Source: CAVPLU01 sp050012535
GTDB taxonomy: Archaea > Thermoproteota > Bathyarchaeia > 40CM-2-53-6
NCBI GenBank assembly: GCA_050012535.1
Contig: JBEKGZ010000090.1
Coordinates: 1 to 9,218, forward strand
Length of the DNA: 9,218 nt
Direction: 5' to 3'
Shown: in pieces, positions 5,867 to 9,218 of the stretch
Position numbering within the stretch: position 1 is the first letter of the stretch
How the letters are laid out: the number at the start of each line of letters is the position of its first letter
The notes under the pieces: model-generated
The model's input: the letters and a program-made list of their open reading frames with translations, nothing else
What the model was told of the DNA's origin: nothing
The model's database searches: none
Made by a program: the position numbers and the translations under genes

Positions 5867-5895
5867 TGTGTGTGCGCACCAAGAGACCCGACGAC
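5867..5895 (+). repeat. 29-bp exact intergenic repeat (copy 2)
   Basis: Identical to 123-151 over 29 bases, with mismatches immediately on either side. It contains the palindrome GTGCGCAC at 5872-5879. It is the last member of the dispersed family seen in this window; none occurs in the antiporter region to the right. Confidence 0.8.
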
Positions 5896-5961
5896 TACTG
5901 TACTGTTTGCCAATCTGCTACTAGCTTTAGGTTAGCCCGGAGCGTCCTCTCGGGCATGGGT

Positions 5962-7140
5962 CTACAGCTTCATGCTCTTCGCGGAGACCTGCAAGATTTC
6001 TGCTTGAACCATTAGCGACAGCAGCGCCACGCCGAACGTCATTGCCACTATTGTGTCCTTGAAGTTGCTCTCTGGCAACGATAGCGCCAACGCAACCGAA
6101 ACTGCACCTCGCAATCCTGCAATGGCCAGCAATCTTGTCCACGAGTGTGGTATTCTCTCACGCATCATGTTCGTGAGCCCTATTATCGGGTAAACGCTAA
6201 CGACTCTGGCCACGAGTATGGCCAAGAAAGCTGCCAGGATGAACGGAGCATAGGCGATGAGCAACGTGAAATCTGCTTTCAAACCGATAAGAAGGAAAGC
6301 GAAAGACGTAGCCATGAAAGTCACCACTTCCCAGAACTTCGTCATCGTCGTTCGAGTTTCCTCGGACATTGCGGTTCGCATGGTCCGATTTCCAATGTAC
6401 AGGCCAGCAATGGCCACTGATGCTAGTCCTGAAACCTGCAGACTCTCGGCGAAGAGATACGAACCGAACATGACGACTATTGTGAACGTCGTCTCTGCCA
6501 TGGGCTCCGTGATTTGCCTGTACAATAGTTCAGCAACGCCTGATACGAGCAACCCAGTTAGTATCCCACCTCCGAAGCTGTAGGCGAATAGAGTCACACT
6601 TTGAACTGGACTAAAAGACAAGGACGGTGCAACAGGATAAAGAACGATGGCTGTTACGTCATTCAGATAGGCTTCGCTCTCTAGGATTGTGGTTAGCCTT
6701 TCAGGTGCCTTCATTCTCTTCAATATGCTAACAACGGAGACCGGGTCTGTAGGCGAGATTATGACGCCAAACATAAGCGCAGCCGCGACCGGCAAGCCCA
6801 ATGCAATCTGCAGGACCGCGCCGCATACAAGAGCGGAGATCACAACTCCGAATATGGCTAGACTCAGAACGGTCTTCTCAACGGTTCTGAATGTCTCAAG
6901 ACGAGTTCGCATGGCCGCCTCAAAAATCAGAGGAGGAACAATGAAACCAAGTATGAGATTACTGTCAAAGCTGACACTGTTAAGCTCACCCCCGATCCTC
7001 AAGAACGATAATGTAAAACCAATAGCGATCATGACTGTAGGGTATGAGGCTTTGAGTCTCTCGCTGAGGATAGCGCCTAGGAATGATAGGAAGATCACCA
7101 ACGAAACGATAGCCATTGAAGTGCTAGCAAAGTCAACCAT
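5962..7140 (-). CDS. CPA1/NhaP-type cation:proton antiporter, paralogue with intact Asn-Asp motif
   Basis: The product has 392 residues from the ATG at 7140 (394 if the TTG at 7146 is used) and about 12 membrane helices, near the usual size for archaeal NhaP proteins. It should exchange Na+ (or another monovalent cation) for H+ across the cytoplasmic membrane. Numbered from the ATG, diagnostic residues are Thr131-Asp132-Pro133 in the unwound helix, Glu156, Asn160-Asp161 (in EAYLNDVTAIVLY) and Arg344 in GLRGAVS. These correspond to the TDP, Glu, Asn-Asp and Arg sites that form the ion site in PaNhaP and MjNhaP1. No cytoplasmic regulatory tail is present; the protein ends MKL. A 206-base gap separates it from the upstream paralogue, so it may have its own promoter. 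The two paralogues share roughly three quarters of their residues by eye. Confidence 0.92.
   Translation of the reverse strand: MVDFASTSMAIVSLVIFLSFLGAILSERLKASYPTVMIAIGFTLSFLRIGGELNSVSFDSNLILGFIVPPLIFEAAMRTRLETFRTVEKTVLSLAIFGVVISALVCGAVLQIALGLPVAAALMFGVIISPTDPVSVVSILKRMKAPERLTTILESEAYLNDVTAIVLYPVAPSLSFSPVQSVTLFAYSFGGGILTGLLVSGVAELLYRQITEPMAETTFTIVVMFGSYLFAESLQVSGLASVAIAGLYIGNRTMRTAMSEETRTTMTKFWEVVTFMATSFAFLLIGLKADFTLLIAYAPFILAAFLAILVARVVSVYPIIGLTNMMRERIPHSWTRLLAIAGLRGAVSVALALSLPESNFKDTIVAMTFGVALLSLMVQAEILQVSAKSMKL
6326..6384 (-). repeat. 59-bp block identical between the two antiporter genes (copy in 5962-7140)
   Basis: These bases are identical to 7780-7838, although the surrounding genes differ at many third codon positions. 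The block encodes most of the segment RTMRTAMSEETRTTMTKFWE, a loop and helix start conserved in both proteins. Identity at synonymous sites points to gene conversion or a strong sequence constraint. Confidence 0.75.
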
Positions 7141-7230
7141 GTTCAACGCCTGAATGAGTTAGGATTGACAGTTGCGTGAATGCCTTCGATCTATCCAGCG
7201 TGGACGATCGCGGAGATGAGTAGGATTTCC

Positions 7231-7276
7231 TCACGATAACGATTCAGGTGCGCAGAGTACGTACGCGCAATACCCG
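7231..7276 (-). promoter_or_regulatory. Conserved upstream block of the antiporter at 5962-7140
   Basis: It aligns without gaps to 9011-9056, with about 34 of 46 positions identical. It includes gattcaggt (7241-7249) and tacgtacgc (7258-7266) at the same spacing. The block starts about 90 bases before the ATG at 7140 and may hold promoter or operator sequences. It could also be a relic of the duplication that produced the two antiporters. Confidence 0.5.
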
Positions 7277-7346
7277 CTGGCTTGTGAGTAGAATCTTGAA
7301 CTAGCTTAGCCTTAGTGCTTCACCAGAACTCGGTTGCTACGGCTTG

Positions 7347-8594
7347 TTACTGATTGTCAGGTGATGGCGTGGAGACGGGCCTTGGGGTGGGTTGTTGCTT
7401 GTTCTCTGCATACGAGGTCAGTTTGGCGGTCTTGAAATGAACTTGCATGATCTCCGCTTGAACGACTAGCGAAAGAAGGGCCACACCGAAGGTCATTGCG
7501 ACTATCGCATTCTTGAAGCGGGTTTCGGGCAATGAAAGTGCCAGAGCAATCGAGACTGCGCCCCGCAATCCTGCGAAAGCAATGACCCTCGTCCACGAAC
7601 GCGGTATGTTCTCCCGCATCATGTTCACGAGCCCAATTATCGGATATACGCTGACCACCCTCGCAACGAGTATCGCCAAGAAAGCAGCTGCAATGAACGG
7701 TGCATAGGTAATGAGCAGCGTAAAATCCGTCCTAAGACCAATGAGCAGAAAGGCGAAAGAAGTGGCCATGAATGTCACTACTTCCCAGAACTTCGTCATC
7801 GTCGTTCGAGTTTCCTCGGACATTGCGGTTCGCATGGTTCGATTTCCCATGTACAGACCGGCTATGGGTACCGCTATCAATCCAGACATGCCGAGGCTTT
7901 CTGCGAGGGCGTAGGAACCAAACATGACGGCTATTGTGAATGAAGTTTCGGCAAGAGGTTCCGTAATCAGTTTGTGCAGTAATTCAGCGACGGCTGATAC
8001 TAGCAGGCCAACTCCGACTCCTCCCAACAGGTTGTACGCGAACGTGCCTAGACTAAACGGGTTGAATGACAGGGAAGCGGCAACAGAATAGAGGATGACG
8101 GGTGTTGCGTTGTTGAAGTATGCTTCCGATTCGAGAAGAGCAGTCAGCCTTTCAGGCGCTCGCGCTCTCTTTAGGAGACTGACAACGGAAACCGGATCGG
8201 TGGGAGAGACTATCACGCCAAACATGAGTGCGACTGCGAGAGGCAGGCCTGTGACGATATTCAAAACAAGACCGGTTACGATAGCGGATATCAGAACTCC
8301 GAATATTGCTAGGCTTATCACCGTTTTCTCAACGGTTCTGAAAGTCTCGAGACGAGTTCGCATAGCTGCTTCGAAGATCATGGGGGGAACAACGAAACCA
8401 AGTATGACGGTGCTGTCGAATGGGACGCTCTGTAGTGCACCGCCAACTCTCAGGATTGAAAGTGCGAGACCAATGGCGATAATGACCGTCGGATATGATA
8501 CTTTGAGTCTACTGCTTAGGATGGCGCCTAGAAAGGAGAGGAAGATTACCAGTGACACCACTGTCACTGGAGACCAAGCGATAGGGTCAGTCAC
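7347..8594 (-). CDS. CPA1/NhaP-type antiporter paralogue with Asn-Asn in place of Asn-Asp
   Basis: The 415-residue product starts at GTG 8594 with no strong ribosome binding site. It has the same helix layout as its paralogue, plus a polar C-terminal tail (about residues 390-415, rich in Gln, Pro, Thr and Ser). Thr132-Asp133-Pro134, Glu157 and Arg344 are kept, but the ion-site pair is Asn161-Asn162 (in EAYFNNATPVILY): codon 162 is AAC where Asp is expected. The next residues also differ (ATPVILY against VTAIVLY). The protein is otherwise intact, so it is not a decaying gene. It may transport with altered coupling, accept another ion, or act as a regulatory partner. The small membrane gene 54 bases upstream is probably in the same operon. 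Confidence 0.9.
   Translation of the reverse strand: MTDPIAWSPVTVVSLVIFLSFLGAILSSRLKVSYPTVIIAIGLALSILRVGGALQSVPFDSTVILGFVVPPMIFEAAMRTRLETFRTVEKTVISLAIFGVLISAIVTGLVLNIVTGLPLAVALMFGVIVSPTDPVSVVSLLKRARAPERLTALLESEAYFNNATPVILYSVAASLSFNPFSLGTFAYNLLGGVGVGLLVSAVAELLHKLITEPLAETSFTIAVMFGSYALAESLGMSGLIAVPIAGLYMGNRTMRTAMSEETRTTMTKFWEVVTFMATSFAFLLIGLRTDFTLLITYAPFIAAAFLAILVARVVSVYPIIGLVNMMRENIPRSWTRVIAFAGLRGAVSIALALSLPETRFKNAIVAMTFGVALLSLVVQAEIMQVHFKTAKLTSYAENKQQPTPRPVSTPSPDNQ
7780..7838 (-). repeat. 59-bp block identical between the two antiporter genes (copy in 7347-8594)
   Basis: Exact match to 6326-6384 at an offset of 1454 bases. Mismatches occur immediately outside (7779 and 7839). It covers codons about 253-272 of this gene. 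Confidence 0.75.
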
Positions 8595-8648
8595 TTACTT
8601 CACATCTGCACGTTCACATAGTCGTGCATAGGCGGTTTGGTCCACATT

Positions 8649-8981
8649 CTATTGCGAGCGACCATTCTCCTCGTCATAATCAGCTACTCTCAAAATCCCA
8701 TTCCTGATAGAATCATCATTGGAGCGAATGGGAATGGTATACCAATTTGCCCTAGCTGGCCGATAGTGCTTCATGTGCTTTTCCAAGAAGAATCCAACCG
8801 GAAGGAAGAGCAGCAGGCAACAAGCTAGACCCAACATATAGAACATAGGGCTCTCCGACCTTGGAACGTTGATGTAGAATGGAAACAAACCGAGATCATT
8901 CAGAATCGCGGCAGCTAGGTAGAGAACCAATGCCACCCCGATGCCACCAACGATAACGAAGTCCAGTTGGTCTCGATCCAT
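8649..8981 (-). CDS. Small two-helix membrane protein upstream of the antiporter
   Basis: The 110-residue product has two hydrophobic segments (about 7-28 and 46-67), separated by a short polar loop with Pro and Ser, and a soluble C-terminal tail of about 40 residues that is rich in Arg and Asp/Glu and ends DYDEENGRSQ. The tail is probably cytoplasmic, judging from the basic EKHMKHYRPAR after helix two. The start is the ATG at 8981; no Shine-Dalgarno is visible, so the transcript may be leaderless or have a short leader. The gene ends 54 bases before the GTG of the antiporter at 8594 and reads the same way, so co-transcription is likely and a role as an antiporter subunit or regulator is plausible. 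I do not recognise a family. Confidence 0.7.
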   Translation of the reverse strand: MDRDQLDFVIVGGIGVALVLYLAAAILNDLGLFPFYINVPRSESPMFYMLGLACCLLLFLPVGFFLEKHMKHYRPARANWYTIPIRSNDDSIRNGILRVADYDEENGRSQ

Positions 8982-9010
8982 CTTGAATCGGTGAAATTTG
9001 CAGACTCCCT

Positions 9011-9066
9011 ACGCGATAATGATTCAGGTACTATGATTACGTACGCCAAGTACGTACGCAACGTAC
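9011..9066 (-). promoter_or_regulatory. Upstream block with three GTACGT boxes before the small membrane gene
   Basis: On the plus strand the hexamer ACGTAC occurs at 9039-9044, 9052-9057 and 9061-9066 (GTACGT on the minus strand). The gattcaggt box (9021-9029) lies between them and the gene. The first 46 bases align with 7231-7276 upstream of the other antiporter. The arrangement looks like an operator cluster and promoter for the operon starting at 8981, although no classical promoter motif was found. Confidence 0.5.
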
Positions 9067-9218
9067 CTAACGTCACGCTTCTCTCCGATCTGTTGGGATG
9101 CTTTCAATGAAGACCAAACGTTAAGAGACCTCGTTCCTATCTTGTCGAAACAAAACAAACCTGAGGACTGATGCTTGGATTTTCAGATTACGCCGCTCTT
9201 CTACAGCAACATATTCTC

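Larger units (their letters stand above)
5616..5961. other. Intergenic region with the right copy of the composite repeat
   Basis: This 346-base gap lies upstream of the DUF3303-like gene and downstream of the first antiporter. It contains the ribosome binding site at 5620-5627 and the composite repeat at 5716-5895. No other gene on either strand is convincing; short frames here lack start signals and protein-like composition. Confidence 0.55.

Noticed and set aside
123..5895. CRISPR array
   Set aside because: The repeats are irregularly spaced, differ in length and orientation, and genes lie between them. There are no uniform spacers and no cas genes.
5750..5935. 61-residue plus-strand frame
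   Set aside because: It runs through the right copy of the 29-base repeat and has no start signal or protein-like pattern.
8095..8631. 178-residue open frame on the plus strand opposite the second antiporter
   Set aside because: It lies antisense to a conserved transporter gene, and the same kind of frame appears opposite the paralogue (6689-7153) because the coding strands are similar.

Overview
The window looks like accessory DNA from a prokaryote, probably an archaeon, though this cannot be settled from the sequence alone. GC is moderate. Arginine is encoded mostly by AGA/AGG in the largest gene (by eye), several starts are TTG or GTG, and Shine-Dalgarno sites are clear at some genes and absent at others. 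This pattern fits Thaumarchaeota/Bathyarchaeota-type genomes. The main cyclase gene has a domain layout best known from bacteria, so some of the content may have been transferred.

Left part (1-5961). Short genes are separated by intergenic gaps that carry one dispersed repeat family, built from GT tracts, GCACCA cores, ACCCGACGACG boxes and GGTTCAAAT boxes. In order the genes are: a possible fragment of a PsbP-like protein (197-583, minus); a class III nucleotide cyclase with TolB-like and TPR regions (937-2856); a six-helix membrane protein (3075-3707) bracketed by a 27-bp perfect inverted repeat; a 74-residue helical protein (4046-4270) followed closely by a coiled-coil protein ending in a nucleoside 2-deoxyribosyltransferase-like domain (4296-5084); and a 99-residue DUF3303-like protein (5316-5615, minus). 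Repeat copies lie at about 1-151, 711-819, 2977-3028, 3762-3859, 5137-5209 and 5716-5895.

Right part (5962-9218). This minus-strand block carries a small two-helix membrane protein (8649-8981) and two paralogous CPA1/NhaP-type cation:proton antiporters (7347-8594 and 5962-7140). The family repeats are absent here. The downstream antiporter keeps the Asn-Asp ion-binding pair, whereas the upstream one has Asn-Asn. A 59-bp stretch is identical between the paralogues, and a similar upstream block with GTACGT boxes precedes both the small gene and the second antiporter.

How the genes work together: the antiporter block most likely serves sodium or proton homeostasis, with the Asn-Asn paralogue as a specialised or regulatory copy. 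The cyclase probably makes cAMP in response to an input sensed through its TPR part. The 4046-5084 pair is the best candidate for an undescribed stress or defence module. A link between the cyclase, the membrane protein and this pair (Pycsar-like) is speculative.
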